This document shows positions 40,456 through 49,679 of a stretch of DNA of 64,000 nt, in pieces; position 1 is the stretch's first letter; every line of letters starts with the position of its first letter. The DNA is from Gimesia sp. GTDB taxonomy: Bacteria > Planctomycetota > Planctomycetia > Planctomycetales > Planctomycetaceae. A program made the translations under genes and the position numbers. The notes beneath the pieces were generated by a model that was given only the letters and a program-made list of their open reading frames with translations, ran no database searches and had not been told where the DNA came from. The stretch is taken from positions 310,001 to 374,000 of the forward strand of contig NZ_JAVJSQ010000004.1 in assembly GCF_040219335.1 (NCBI RefSeq), read 5' to 3'.

Positions 40456-41022
40456 TTACTTTTCAGCAGTCTGTGTCTCCAGAGATTTTTGCAGCTGCTG
40501 CAGTTTTAACTGCTCCTGAGCTACTCGTTTTTTCTGAGCTTCCACCCGCTGCTTGATGTTGGCGTCATTACGAACACTGTTCTCCTTCGGCAAGGGGCGT
40601 TGTTGCCTGGGCAGAACTCTCTGTGGCGGATGTCGTAGTTTTTCCAGCGCCACTCTGTTCTCCGCTTTGACTCGAGACAGGATTTGATCTGCTTCAAAAA
40701 TCGTTCTGCGGGCTTCCTGGAATACGGCTCGTCTGTCGCCGTCTTTACCGAACAGCGCCTCCTGATCGCGGAGCTCTGCATTGTCCGAGTTATCGATATC
40801 GTTTTTGGCGCTCATTAATGCATCGTAAAATGCACGCGTGAGTCCTTCTTTCAGATCGTCCCGATCCAGGTCTGAGTAATCGGTACCCTTTGAATCAGGC
40901 GGATTTAACTGAGCATTCCTGTTTTGTACATCAACTTTAGGCTTTTGTTCTGCAGAGCTGAATCCCACCATCGTGACATAAAACAAGCCCATCACAACAG
41001 TCAGTATTGCAAGTCGTTTCAT
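40456..41022 (-). CDS. secreted coiled-coil protein of unknown function
   Basis: 188 residues with a signal peptide (to about FSSA). The mature part is charged and helical. The last 60 residues (VEAQKKRVAQEQLKLQQL...) form a clear coiled coil rich in Gln, Lys and Glu. I do not recognise a family. It converges with the PQQ-like gene across a 55-base gap. Confidence 0.55.
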   Translation of the reverse strand: MKRLAILTVVMGLFYVTMVGFSSAEQKPKVDVQNRNAQLNPPDSKGTDYSDLDRDDLKEGLTRAFYDALMSAKNDIDNSDNAELRDQEALFGKDGDRRAVFQEARRTIFEADQILSRVKAENRVALEKLRHPPQRVLPRQQRPLPKENSVRNDANIKQRVEAQKKRVAQEQLKLQQLQKSLETQTAEK

Positions 41023-41156
41023 CGGTCTGCCTCATCTCTGGTTAAAGTCACAAAACAGCCACAGGCTGTTTATTCATCAAATTTATTATATTCAAACTAT
41101 TCACTTTATTTCAATCTTTTTACCAATTAAAGCAAATCAATTGAAAAACATGACGT

Positions 41157-41186
41157 AAAAAAAGCCTGTGTCGGAAACACAGGCTT
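41157..41186 (-). terminator. Rho-independent terminator of the solitary Flp-type pilin gene
   Basis: Ten-bp stem (41162-41171 with 41177-41186), 5-base loop. On the minus strand it is followed by seven T (41163 to 41157). It lies just downstream of the pilin-like gene at 41212-41415. Confidence 0.88.
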
Positions 41187-41211
41187 ACTGATATCTCAAA
41201 GATCGACTGGA

Positions 41212-41415
41212 TCAGGAGTTAATCGCATTGATCGCATTTGCCAGATCCATCAGCTCATTGATCAGGGCACTTCGTAAAGTTGTCAGGCCAGCAATTGCCC
41301 CGATCCCGATGATCGTGAGGAGCAACAGGTATTCAATGAAGATAGAACCACGGACTTTACGTTTCCATCGCTTTGTTTGTGTCCGGATTATTTTTAACAC
41401 AGGATGCCCTTTCAT
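41212..41415 (-). CDS. solitary Flp-type type IVb pilin-like protein
   Basis: 67 residues. A basic leader of about 23 residues ends in Gly, then SIFIEYLLLLTIIGIGA; this is the Flp motif Gly-x4-Glu-Tyr with Glu at +5 and Tyr at +6 after the expected prepilin peptidase cut. A single hydrophobic helix follows and then a short LRSALINELMDLANAIN tail. The tail matches the pilin-like genes of the Tad cluster at 53306-54583 (LTTLR...EL.D.ANA). It stands alone, about 7 kb from the tad genes, and has its own terminator. Leader length is unusually long and basic. Confidence 0.72.
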   Translation of the reverse strand: MKGHPVLKIIRTQTKRWKRKVRGSIFIEYLLLLTIIGIGAIAGLTTLRSALINELMDLANAINAINS

Positions 41416-41710
41416 GAAGTTCAGATAGAAATTCCTCTACCCGTACAAGAGCATACTTTGTACCAAATATCCTAATTTTTACACCTTACCCGGATCACAC
41501 TTGAAAACGCCTTAAATGGCCCTAAATCAAACAATTTCAGGTGTTTGAATCTGTGAGTTCAAAGCGGTTTTCCCATCAGAGCGTTGAATCGCATTAACAA
41601 TGATTAGCAATGCAAACCAGAAATGTTAACGTTCAGATACAAAAAGTGCCGGTGAGCAACCAAAGAGGCGTATAGAAGCCTGGTGTAAAGCAGGCGCGGC
41701 GAGCACTGAC

Positions 41711-42076
41711 TCAGGAATTTAAGGCACTGAGAGCGGAAGCACGATCAGGGAATGTTTCCCAGAGCTGATCCAGATGAGTGACTTCCAGAACCTCTGTACA
41801 GTATTCACTCAGACCGCAGATACAGAATTTGCCGCCCTCTCGATGATTGAGACGATTCCACATCCGGAAGATGACTTCAATGAAAGCGGAACCGAAGAAG
41901 GACGTATGAGAGAGGTCGAGAACAACCACTGGAGGGGACGCTGTTTCAGCAACCTGCAATAACACATCGGTTAAGGCATCCAGTCTTGGCTCATCCAGAT
42001 TTTCGTACTCTGGACCCAAAGCCACAACTGTGACCTGACCTTCTTTGACTATTTCCGGTGGGTAATCTGCAGGCAT
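41711..42076 (-). CDS. STAS-domain protein (anti-anti-sigma-factor-like)
   Basis: 121 residues, one STAS domain. The strand and helix order is right, with VVVLDLSHTSFFGSAFIEVIF at about 49-69, where RsbV/SpoIIAA has DxSxxxxxDSSG-type residues; here the Asp is replaced but Ser60 (GSAF) sits at the phosphorylatable position. No kinase/anti-sigma partner is adjacent. It could control a partner-switch sigma system encoded elsewhere. Confidence 0.8.
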   Translation of the reverse strand: MPADYPPEIVKEGQVTVVALGPEYENLDEPRLDALTDVLLQVAETASPPVVVLDLSHTSFFGSAFIEVIFRMWNRLNHREGGKFCICGLSEYCTEVLEVTHLDQLWETFPDRASALSALNS

Positions 42077-42310
42077 AATTCAGCTGTCAACAAGATCATC
42101 GTTGGAGAAAGCCCGGATTGAGAAACCAATCGAGCATCAAAGTAACCTACACATAGTAATCCAAATCAGTAACGTGTCAACCAAGAAATCCGATTCCGGG
42201 AGTAAGAACTATTGACGCAAGTCCATTCCGAGTGAATATTTACCAACACTCCTCGACCATCGCAGCTCTCCCAGTCTCATAGAAGGGAATCGACGGAGTC
42301 CTCGCGACCG

Positions 42311-43483
42311 TTATTGATCATTTTTCCATTCCTGAAGCCGAGCCTTCAGTTTGATTTTTTTATTGTTTCGCAAGACCACTAATTCAACCTCGTCTCCGAC
42401 TTTATGCATCTCCAGGGCATCCAGCAGGGAATTGGCATCCGTAATCGGAATTTCATCCAGTTGCATGATCAGGTCGCCCAGATGCAGATTACCTGAATCA
42501 TCGATCCTGATTTCTTTAAGACCAGCTAAGTCTGCAGCGCCCCCCTCCATAATACTCTGAACCATAACACCCGAGACATCTTTGGGCAGAATCTGATTGA
42601 TTTTGAGTTTACGAATCACGAAGTCATCAACCCCTAGGAAATTTAAACTGGGAGTCTGAATGAAGCCAAAGCGGATCAATTGGGGGACAAAGCGACTGAT
42701 CAGATCGACGGGGACAGCATATCCAATGCCCGCATAGACATGAGACGAGCTGTAGATCGCGGTATTAACGCCAATCAGCCGTCCTGAACTGTCCAGCAGA
42801 GGACCTCCTGAATTACCAGGATTAATGGCTGCGTCTGTCTGGATCACATTGCGGATCGATCTGCCTGTCACTGAGATGATCTCTCGGCCCAGGCCACTGA
42901 TTATTCCCGTCGTCAGAGTCTGATCCAGACCAAAAGGATTCCCGATGGCAAGCACTGTCTGTCCAACCTGCAAATCGCCGGAATAGCCTATTTTAATCGG
43001 TTTGAGCTGATCGCGTGGCGCGTCGATTTTCAGAACAGCCAGATCTTTGGATGGGGCGATGCCGACAAGTTTCGCATTCCAGGTTGTATTATCTGCCAGT
43101 GTGACCGAGTACTCATCTGCCTTCTGAATCACATGAAAGTTCGTGACGACATGTCCCTTACGATCCCAGATGAACCCGCTCCCCGACCCCTGCGACGGGG
43201 TTTGAGGATTCATACTGAACTGGTCCATCGGCGATGCAAGACCGACAGTGCGAATATGCACTACTGAAGGAGATGACTCCTTAAACAGTTCGATCGTTCT
43301 CAACTCAGACTGCGTCAGATCTGTCCGTTCCCGGACTCGAAAATCCGGCTGACCATAATACCGCTTCAGCAATTTGAAGGTCATAAAGACAATCAAAATG
43401 GTGAGGATCAGGATCAACCATTTCTGAATCAGCGAAGATTTACCGGAAGACCCCGAGTAGGCAGACGGATGTTCTGAAGGCAT
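42311..43483 (-). CDS. HtrA/DegP-type membrane-anchored serine protease
   Basis: 390 residues from the ATG at 43483; a TTG at 43498 is also open. An N-terminal transmembrane anchor lies at about 20-37. The trypsin-like domain has the triad His117 (VVTNFHV), Asp147 (SKDLAVL) and Ser225 (NPGNSGGP). One PDZ domain follows (about 275-380), with LGDLIMQLDEIPI. One PDZ domain and an anchor resemble DegS and the short HtrA-like proteases. It would work in periplasmic protein quality control or cleave a membrane-bound regulator. The gene lies alone, 91 bases after an uncharacterised gene on the same strand. Confidence 0.9.
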   Translation of the reverse strand: MPSEHPSAYSGSSGKSSLIQKWLILILTILIVFMTFKLLKRYYGQPDFRVRERTDLTQSELRTIELFKESSPSVVHIRTVGLASPMDQFSMNPQTPSQGSGSGFIWDRKGHVVTNFHVIQKADEYSVTLADNTTWNAKLVGIAPSKDLAVLKIDAPRDQLKPIKIGYSGDLQVGQTVLAIGNPFGLDQTLTTGIISGLGREIISVTGRSIRNVIQTDAAINPGNSGGPLLDSSGRLIGVNTAIYSSSHVYAGIGYAVPVDLISRFVPQLIRFGFIQTPSLNFLGVDDFVIRKLKINQILPKDVSGVMVQSIMEGGAADLAGLKEIRIDDSGNLHLGDLIMQLDEIPITDANSLLDALEMHKVGDEVELVVLRNNKKIKLKARLQEWKNDQ

Positions 43484-43589
43484 GACCTGTTTTTTCAAAT
43501 GAAAATTAGCAGCAGGATTCCAGGTACAGATAACACATTATATCTATATCCGGATAAAACCTTACAGTGAATTCTGTTCCCGGTTTTCG

Positions 43590-44411
43590 TTACTGGAGTC
43601 GGGCAGCGGCCGAATTGAGTTCACTGATCGCTTTAATAAAACGCTTCTTCAACTTGGGAGACAACTCTGCAAACGAGGATTGTACTTCCGGAGTCAGCAT
43701 TTTATGACAACGTTCCACCGCAGAACAGATGCGTTTTACGGCTTGTTCCGGAGTAATTTCCGGTTTGGCAACAACTGCAGTCTCTGATCCAGATCCCTTG
43801 GGAGCAGGGGAGGCCGCCCCTGAACGGAAGGGGCTGTATTCACCGCCGGAGCCTGAAACATCTCTGGCATGCCCTGCGACTGTCGCTGCTGCATCGGATG
43901 GTTCGCGCGATCCCGGTTCCATCCCGGCCCGCTCCATCTGCTCGTATTCGGAGGGATCTCTGACAGAAATTGGCTCATCTGAAACGAAGGTGACTTCTGC
44001 GTCTGAGGGATACTCTTCGAACGGCTCTGAAATGGAGAGATCTTCACCGTTCACTGCCCGTCGCCAGGCTTTCAGTTCTGCAACAGTCGCCTGGTTTTCT
44101 TCGGCCCACTGGAGACACTCAGGAGCATCATCCCAAGTCAGAGCAACATAGTAATGGGACCATTTCAGATTCGAATACTGATCTTTCACATCGCCGAAGG
44201 TCTCCCAGACACGTCGACGCTGATAGATCTGATCGCCACTCAGCCCAACCATTGCTCCAAAATCGGCATCGGTTCTGCCTTTGGCATACTTTTCCGTCCA
44301 CTGGGCGGCGCATTCGCCAATGACCCAGCTGCTGTCGCTCAATGCCTCACGAGCACGGTCAATCAGTTGTTCTTCTGTCAGTTTTTCGGTGGATTCAGTA
44401 TGTTCGGTCAT
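43590..44411 (-). CDS. uncharacterised soluble protein, possibly DNA-binding
   Basis: 273 residues from the ATG at 44411; an ATG at 44450 adds 13 residues of doubtful value, and neither start has a strong ribosome-binding site. Residues 1-130 are well ordered, with many Trp and helices (WVIGECAAQWTEKYAKGRTD, FGAMVGLSGDQIYQRRRVWETF). That segment could form a helix-turn-helix, with GLSGDQIYQRRR as recognition helix. A low-complexity Ser/Glu/Pro linker (140-215) and a helical C-terminus (ITPEQAVKRICSAVERC) follow. No known family is recognised. Confidence 0.5.
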   Translation of the reverse strand: MTEHTESTEKLTEEQLIDRAREALSDSSWVIGECAAQWTEKYAKGRTDADFGAMVGLSGDQIYQRRRVWETFGDVKDQYSNLKWSHYYVALTWDDAPECLQWAEENQATVAELKAWRRAVNGEDLSISEPFEEYPSDAEVTFVSDEPISVRDPSEYEQMERAGMEPGSREPSDAAATVAGHARDVSGSGGEYSPFRSGAASPAPKGSGSETAVVAKPEITPEQAVKRICSAVERCHKMLTPEVQSSFAELSPKLKKRFIKAISELNSAAARLQ

Positions 44412-44856
44412 TTTACTTCGCTGATTTCTGTGTAGAACTATGATTCGCATCCCGGAAAAAAGTGATCAGATCCTGAACCATTTCCGGCTGAACTGTTTCA
44501 AAATGATGAAGCGTTCAAACGCAATCCTGATGCTACACGGAATCTATTGAGAATACCACCAAGCAGACTCACTTCGTTTTCCAGAAGCAATGATCGTCAG
44601 GCGGAAATTCCCTAAAGTTTATCAGCTGCTATCTCAACTCCCTGCAATCGAGGAAGTTAATCTGGGTGAGATATAAAAAAAATTCCGATCAGCCCCCGAA
44701 TGCTTGACCTAACTGCGATTGGTTATTAGGATTCGGTCAAATTCGTCTGAGAAATCGTCGAATAATGATTCTATCGCTTCTGTTGATTAAATCATTAAGA
44801 CTCTGTAAGCTCCCTTCTGACAAGAGCTTATTGGTCTGAAACAGAACAATAAATAA
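44412..44856. other. 445-base region upstream of tRNA-Cys
   Basis: AT-rich, no gene with a plausible ribosome-binding site. It contains the upstream region of the 43590-44411 gene (minus strand) and the likely promoter of the tRNA gene. Nothing else stands out. Confidence 0.35.
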
Positions 44857-44930
44857 GGCGCCGTAGCCAAGTGGTCTAAGGCGGCGGATTGCAAATCCGT
44901 TATTCCCCGGTTCGAATCCGGGCGGCGCCT
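44857..44930 (+). tRNA. tRNA-Cys (anticodon GCA)
   Basis: 74 bases with a full cloverleaf. The 7-bp acceptor stem pairs 44857-44863 with 44923-44929. The anticodon loop is TTGCAAA with GCA at 44891-44893, and the T-loop reads GTTCGAATC. The discriminator base is T (U73), the main cysteine identity element. The 3' CCA is not encoded. An intrinsic terminator follows after 4 bases. Confidence 0.97.
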
Positions 44931-44934
44931 CTTG

Positions 44935-44969
44935 AAAGAGCCTCTCCCTCAATGAGAGGCTCTTTTTTT
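44935..44969 (+). terminator. Rho-independent terminator of tRNA-Cys
   Basis: Twelve-bp stem (44935-44946 with 44954-44965), 7-base loop, then a run of T to 44969. Immediately follows the tRNA gene. Confidence 0.92.
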
Positions 44970-45011
44970 ATGCCTCAAGGCTGATTCGTAGAACCATTTG
45001 ATCCCGGACAC

Positions 45012-45046
45012 AAAAAAACCTGACAGACGGCGGCCTGTCAGGTTTT
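45012..45046 (-). terminator. Rho-independent terminator of the 45074-46468 gene
   Basis: Twelve-bp stem (45015-45026 with 45035-45046), 8-base loop. On the minus strand a T-run follows (45018 down to 45012). Placed 28 bases after the stop codon of the minus-strand gene. Confidence 0.88.
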
Positions 45047-45073
45047 AAAAGAGTTCAGTTTCTCTGCTTCAAG

Positions 45074-46468
45074 CTATTCCGACTTCTGCTTAAGCTGGGC
45101 CAGTAATTCTGCATCTTTCAGACAATAGACCAGTGAAATGTCGCTGGCCATGCGACCTCTACGATCCTGGATCTGTCCGGTCAGATTCAACATTTGGTCC
45201 AGTCCAGCCTGTAATTCTCGATCAGTCTCACTCGATTTTGATTTCTCAGACTGTTTCAGTTCTGCATCTGCAGAGCGCCACATGATCCAGGCAGATGTCA
45301 GTTCATGCAAATCGGAAGTACCTCGGGGGTAGTAATCATTCATTCTTACTTCCCAGGCCTCTTGTGCATGCTTCCGACTCTGTTCGAACTTCATGCGGCT
45401 CATCCGCTCATCCTTCTGGTGACGATAGGAATTCCCCTGGACATACGCAAGCTGAGCCTGCGACAGTTCAACAAGGTCTTTTCGTCCCAGACCTGCGCCG
45501 CGTTCTGAAAGGAGATTTACATTTTCCTGGATTCTCTCCAGACGACGAATATAATCTGCCAGATTAGAAACGTTGTCTTCCTCACGATTATCAAATGAGT
45601 TCGTTTCGAGGTTCGCAACAAAAACGGCCCGGGACGCACGGCGGTATTCATTAAGGTCTGCAGCCCCTACCAAGAGTTCCTGTTTTCGCACTGAATAATA
45701 CTGGTCAGAAAGACGATTGATCTCCCGCAAGGTAAAACCCATCTGGTCTTTATTTTCAGCCGCGGCTGCAATTTCGTATTGATTTTGAGCCAGAATCAAG
45801 CGGGCATGTACCACATCGCCAAACCAGCCCTGGGCCGCGGGCTGATTCATCATCTTCAGTTGTTCCACGGCTTTCTCAAGCAAGGCCTGTTTTTCTGTGA
45901 GTATTCTGACCCTGACATTCTTAGCGTCACGAAGATCAGCCACATTAATTCTCGTCTGATAGGCCACATTTAGTGCCAGTTGATAATCCGAAAGTGTCAT
46001 CAACCCGCGGGAAAAAGTATCGTAACTCTGATCAATCAGATCACTGGCATTGGACTCGAACTGTCGCAGTTGTCGATTTTCCTGAGAGGAGATCCGTTTA
46101 ACGACAGGAGCGGAGATTTGCGGCTTTTGGGCTGGAACCGCTGCTGGAGTAGGAGTGGGACCAGGATTCTGCTTTTCCTGCAGGGGGACCACATTCATGG
46201 GAATGAATTCCCGCCGGTTCGGCTTAGATGGAAGTCTGACTGTTTTCACTTCTGCCAAATCCAGCTCAGCTGGAGACAGTGATACTGTTGCCAGTCCTTC
46301 TTCTATCTCCAGAAAGCGATGAATACTTTCCAGAGATGTCTCCTGTTGGATGGTTGAGTTCTGTGCCGTGACGGGGGATAGAAATTCTGAAGGCTGGGGA
46401 CGAAGCGCCAGACTGACGACCAGAACCAGGATGCCACAGCTCAGAAAAAAATGAGTTCGATCATTCAT
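45074..46468 (-). CDS. envelope protein with long helical region, unknown function
   Basis: 464 residues. An N-terminal signal anchor lies at about 7-23 (FLSCGILVLVVSLAL), then a Pro-rich linker around 100-125. The rest is almost entirely helical (about 130-450) with regular Ala/Leu/Gln heptads, such as LIDQSYDTFSRGLMTLSDYQLALNVAYQTR. The helical pattern recalls TolC-family periplasmic hairpins, but the usual repeats and barrel strands are not visible. I do not recognise a family. It is followed by its own terminator and preceded by a long AT-rich divergent region. Confidence 0.55.
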   Translation of the reverse strand: MNDRTHFFLSCGILVLVVSLALRPQPSEFLSPVTAQNSTIQQETSLESIHRFLEIEEGLATVSLSPAELDLAEVKTVRLPSKPNRREFIPMNVVPLQEKQNPGPTPTPAAVPAQKPQISAPVVKRISSQENRQLRQFESNASDLIDQSYDTFSRGLMTLSDYQLALNVAYQTRINVADLRDAKNVRVRILTEKQALLEKAVEQLKMMNQPAAQGWFGDVVHARLILAQNQYEIAAAAENKDQMGFTLREINRLSDQYYSVRKQELLVGAADLNEYRRASRAVFVANLETNSFDNREEDNVSNLADYIRRLERIQENVNLLSERGAGLGRKDLVELSQAQLAYVQGNSYRHQKDERMSRMKFEQSRKHAQEAWEVRMNDYYPRGTSDLHELTSAWIMWRSADAELKQSEKSKSSETDRELQAGLDQMLNLTGQIQDRRGRMASDISLVYCLKDAELLAQLKQKSE

Positions 46469-47110
46469 CAGTAAAAGAATCGCCAGAAAAGAAGTAAGCA
46501 GATCAAATCGATCTACTGTATTTGTTCAGAGCGATCCGTGCTGTAACCGACAAGCTTCTCCTTAATCCTGTCTATCGACCGAACCCAGCCTTTAAGATTC
46601 CGAATTCCTCATCCGGTGCTGTAATGAGCATGAGATGTATTTCTGACAGTTACCTGCAAAATGGTACGACTGGAGTAACTGGACCGGTGATGCTCTCAAG
46701 ACGGTCTCATCACATTGAATTATTTCTTATGAATCCGACCTGATCAAATCATTTTTAGCAGACAGCAGAATAGGCAACATTTCCAAACAACATACCCTTA
46801 ACACTATAAACACCTACTAAATAACACCTTATGCCACAGGAAGTATAACAACTCTGACATGGCTTTTAATCGATCTCCCACAACCTGAAATAACTCCTAT
46901 TTCCTCAAGATTACATATTTGATTTTGGTGATAACGTTTGTTATCGTAATCCCAATATCGCAATCACTACATTCCACCCAAACACCGCAAGCCATTCCAT
47001 CTTAACTATAGAATTGCTTCGTCATATTTTTGATTGCAAATAAAAATTGATTCCGGGCCATCCTCAAACTCACAGCCTGGGTCTATTTCCAAGAGAACAA
47101 AGGAGCTGTG
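46469..47110. other. 642-base AT-rich divergent region between the helical protein gene and the sigma-54 activator gene
   Basis: No gene found. The right end carries AGGAG (47101-47105) for the activator gene. A short perfect inverted repeat, GATAAC-4-GTTATC at 46930-46945, is the only clear symmetrical element and may be an operator; its size makes chance possible. I see no -24/-12 element here, so the activator gene may be under another sigma factor. Confidence 0.4.
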
Positions 47111-48529
47111 ATGCCATCTCTGGGGATTATTTATACTTTCGACTCCAAATTAGAAGCCATCCTCAAACCAGGCTTACTGCAGCAAATCCATAGCCAGGTT
47201 AGTCTGGCGAAGTCGTTGCCTGAACTAATGGAGCGAATCCAGAATGCTTCGCCGGCAACTGTTTATCTGGATTTGAGACCTCACGACTTACCCTCTGAAT
47301 CCGATGATCGCAGTTCCGTATTATCGTATCTGAGAGAAATCTGTGAATTCCCAGTCAAGGTCGTGACCATTCTTGATCAGTTTCTACCCGTCGAATACGT
47401 AGAAACTGCGAATTTCATCACGGATGCTTTTCTGGAATTTCCTCCAGTGCCTGAAGAGTTAAATCTGCTGGCAGAAGAGCTCTCACAGCTTGAGCCTAAA
47501 ATCATTCCAGAGAGCCTTCCTGAATCACGCCAAATCTTCGATCATCAGAAGCAGGTGACTACATATACCCCGGAAATGATCCCGATCATCGATCAAATTT
47601 CGAAGATCGCCAGACACAACGTAACTTTGCTGCTAATTGGCGAGACCGGTACCGGAAAAACAACACTGGCCTCCATGATCCATGAACTATCGCCCAGAAA
47701 GGATGAGCCCTTTCAGAACATTGCCTGCGGTGCGCTTCCTTCTGATCTGATCGAAAGCGAACTGTTTGGTCATTTGCGTGGTTCATTCACAGGTGCAGAG
47801 CGATCAAAAATAGGTCGCTTTGAAGCCGCAGGGAAGGGCACACTACTGCTGGATGAAATCGACATCCTGTCTCCCAAGGACCAGGCTAAGCTATTGAAGG
47901 TAATAGAAACCGGCCAGTTCGAGCCTGTAGGTTCAACCGAGTCCCGTATTTCTGAAGCGCGATTGATTGTCGCCGCGAATGTGGAGCTTGATGAACTGAC
48001 CAGAAATAACAAGTTCCGCTCTGACCTGTACTATCGCTTGAATGTTCTTCAATTCCGCTTACCTGCACTGAGAGAACGTCCAAATGATATCATTCCCCTC
48101 TCTTTGCTCTTTATCAAGGAATGCTGTCAGCAACATGCGATTTCGGTCACGAAAATCCATCGCAAGGTCCTGGACCTTCTCAAGCAATATAGTTGGCCCG
48201 GCAACTTAAGAGAGCTCAAAAATCAGATTCAACGGGCCGTCCTGTTTTCAAGTAACGAAGAGCTGACCACACACGAATTTTCACCAAATCTGTTTCAGGA
48301 AGTCCAGCGCGATCCTCAGATTCAGTCAGTCGCTGAAGAGAATCAGACCCTGGCTGATCAGGTTGCACACAATGAGAAGCACCTGCTGCTCAAATCGCTT
48401 TCTGAGAACGGATATCGCAAAACAGCGACTGCGAAAGCCCTGGGAATCAGTCGTGTCGGGCTTTATAAGAAGATGCGTAAATATGGGATGCTTGATTCTG
48501 GCAAAACCAAGCTTCAAACGGAAAGCTAG
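47111..48529 (+). CDS. sigma-54-dependent transcriptional activator (NtrC-type bEBP) with degenerate receiver-like domain
   Basis: 472 residues from the ATG at 47111, with AGGAG 5 bases upstream; a GTG at 47108 is too close to it. The N-terminal 125 residues have receiver-like secondary structure (VYLDLRP could hold the acceptor Asp), but the usual acidic pair and conserved Lys are not evident. The AAA+ domain has Walker A GETGTGKT near 177, the sigma-54 contact loop as GSFTGA (224-229; consensus GAFTGA), Walker B LLLDEID near 240 and arginine fingers. A Fis-type helix-turn-helix ends the protein (TATAKALGISRVGLYKKM). It converges on the tad operon. A matching -24/-12 promoter lies before the pilin genes, so it is the best candidate regulator of the pilus. 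Confidence 0.88.
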   Translation: MPSLGIIYTFDSKLEAILKPGLLQQIHSQVSLAKSLPELMERIQNASPATVYLDLRPHDLPSESDDRSSVLSYLREICEFPVKVVTILDQFLPVEYVETANFITDAFLEFPPVPEELNLLAEELSQLEPKIIPESLPESRQIFDHQKQVTTYTPEMIPIIDQISKIARHNVTLLLIGETGTGKTTLASMIHELSPRKDEPFQNIACGALPSDLIESELFGHLRGSFTGAERSKIGRFEAAGKGTLLLDEIDILSPKDQAKLLKVIETGQFEPVGSTESRISEARLIVAANVELDELTRNNKFRSDLYYRLNVLQFRLPALRERPNDIIPLSLLFIKECCQQHAISVTKIHRKVLDLLKQYSWPGNLRELKNQIQRAVLFSSNEELTTHEFSPNLFQEVQRDPQIQSVAEENQTLADQVAHNEKHLLLKSLSENGYRKTATAKALGISRVGLYKKMRKYGMLDSGKTKLQTES

Positions 48530-48617
48530 ATCAGTAACTTGATTTCTCGTGCTTCACCACGGGTAGATTTTACAGCGAGAAGTCTGGTGCAATTTCAGTT
48601 CACTCAATCAGACGACT

Positions 48618-49628
48618 CTACTGATTACCGCCAGTTGAATTCTGTTCCAGAACGCTCTCTGAAGTAGCACTGATGGTCTCACCGTAGGTAGAAGGTTCCA
48701 GAATCCCGCCAGGACGATGCTCGCGAATCAGAAAGTTTCGTAATTCAAGCACGGCAGGGGCAAAGAACAGGATATAAATCGGTGGTGCCATGCAGAAGAT
48801 AACCGGAAACAACAGCTTGATACTTGTCTTGCTGGAATGTTCTTCCGCCCGTTGACGATACTTTCGGCGAATCCCGTCAGCAAAATCAATCAATGCAGTA
48901 GATACATTGGTCCCCAGTCTTTCTGTCTGAGAAATCATCAGAGAGAGCGTGTTGACATCAGGTGCATCGATTCGTCGGGCGAACTGCTTCAAAGCATCGG
49001 CCATGGAATTGGCATCAGCGTGTCGCCGGATGATGTCAAACTCAACAGCGATATCAGGGTGTGAAAATCGAACTTCCTCGGTAACTCGTTTCAATGCAGT
49101 ACGCAAGGGCACACCACCGGTCAGACACATCATGACCAGGTCAAGTGCATCCGGAAGACCTTTTTGAATCCGGTTTACTCTACGGCTGGCCTGGTTGTGC
49201 AATACCATTCGAGGCAAACCATATCCACTGCCTGCTACCAGTAAGCCTGCTACCAGAATAATCTCGGGGTAATTAGTTCCCGGATCTGCAAGTACACATC
49301 CAATACCAGTGCCGATCAATACCATTACGATCAAAATATTTCGGGTCGCCAGATATTCAACCAAGGCGGTCGACCTGTAATAACCGGCCCGTTTCAGGTC
49401 GAGTTCAATCTTTTTGATTTCCTGATCCGACTGAGGAATTACCCCAGCCATGGCACGTTTAAACGCACCAACATGCGAGGCTGAATACGTCGAACCTCCA
49501 GAACCTTCTCCACGATTTAATTCTTTTTTTCTACCAGCACGATTTCCGGCTGCAATCGCATCCCCTACCAGGAAGAATACAAAGCAGACCAGCAAAAATG
49601 TGGCGATTGTGATGAGATCTAAAAACAT
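48618..49628 (-). CDS. tadC: Tad pilus inner-membrane platform protein TadC
   Basis: 336 residues. A helix at the N-terminus (6-25), two helices at about 95-135, a cytoplasmic GspF-type domain with GLPDALDLVMMCLTGGVPLRTALKRV near 162-187, and a last pair of transmembrane helices near 275-300. This is the T2SF/TadC fold. With TadB it forms the platform that TadA drives to extrude Flp pili. It is the last gene of the cluster and meets the sigma-54 activator gene tail to tail, 88 bases apart. Confidence 0.88.
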   Translation of the reverse strand: MFLDLITIATFLLVCFVFFLVGDAIAAGNRAGRKKELNRGEGSGGSTYSASHVGAFKRAMAGVIPQSDQEIKKIELDLKRAGYYRSTALVEYLATRNILIVMVLIGTGIGCVLADPGTNYPEIILVAGLLVAGSGYGLPRMVLHNQASRRVNRIQKGLPDALDLVMMCLTGGVPLRTALKRVTEEVRFSHPDIAVEFDIIRRHADANSMADALKQFARRIDAPDVNTLSLMISQTERLGTNVSTALIDFADGIRRKYRQRAEEHSSKTSIKLLFPVIFCMAPPIYILFFAPAVLELRNFLIREHRPGGILEPSTYGETISATSESVLEQNSTGGNQ

Positions 49629-49679
49629 GTGAGGCTCTTTAATATTTGGATCAGCTTTTCAGCAGATTGAAGTCGTAGT

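Noticed and set aside
41642..41665. Possible sigma-54 element (CGGCAC on the minus strand) upstream of the solitary Flp-type gene
   Set aside because: The GC of the -12 half does not appear at the required spacing.
46522..46743. 73-residue plus-strand frame in the AT-rich region
   Set aside because: Non-ATG start without ribosome-binding site; composition and motifs do not look like a protein.
46930..46945. GATAAC-4-GTTATC inverted repeat as an operator of the activator gene
   Set aside because: Only 6 bp per arm in AT-rich DNA, so chance is not excluded; noted only within the intergenic entry.
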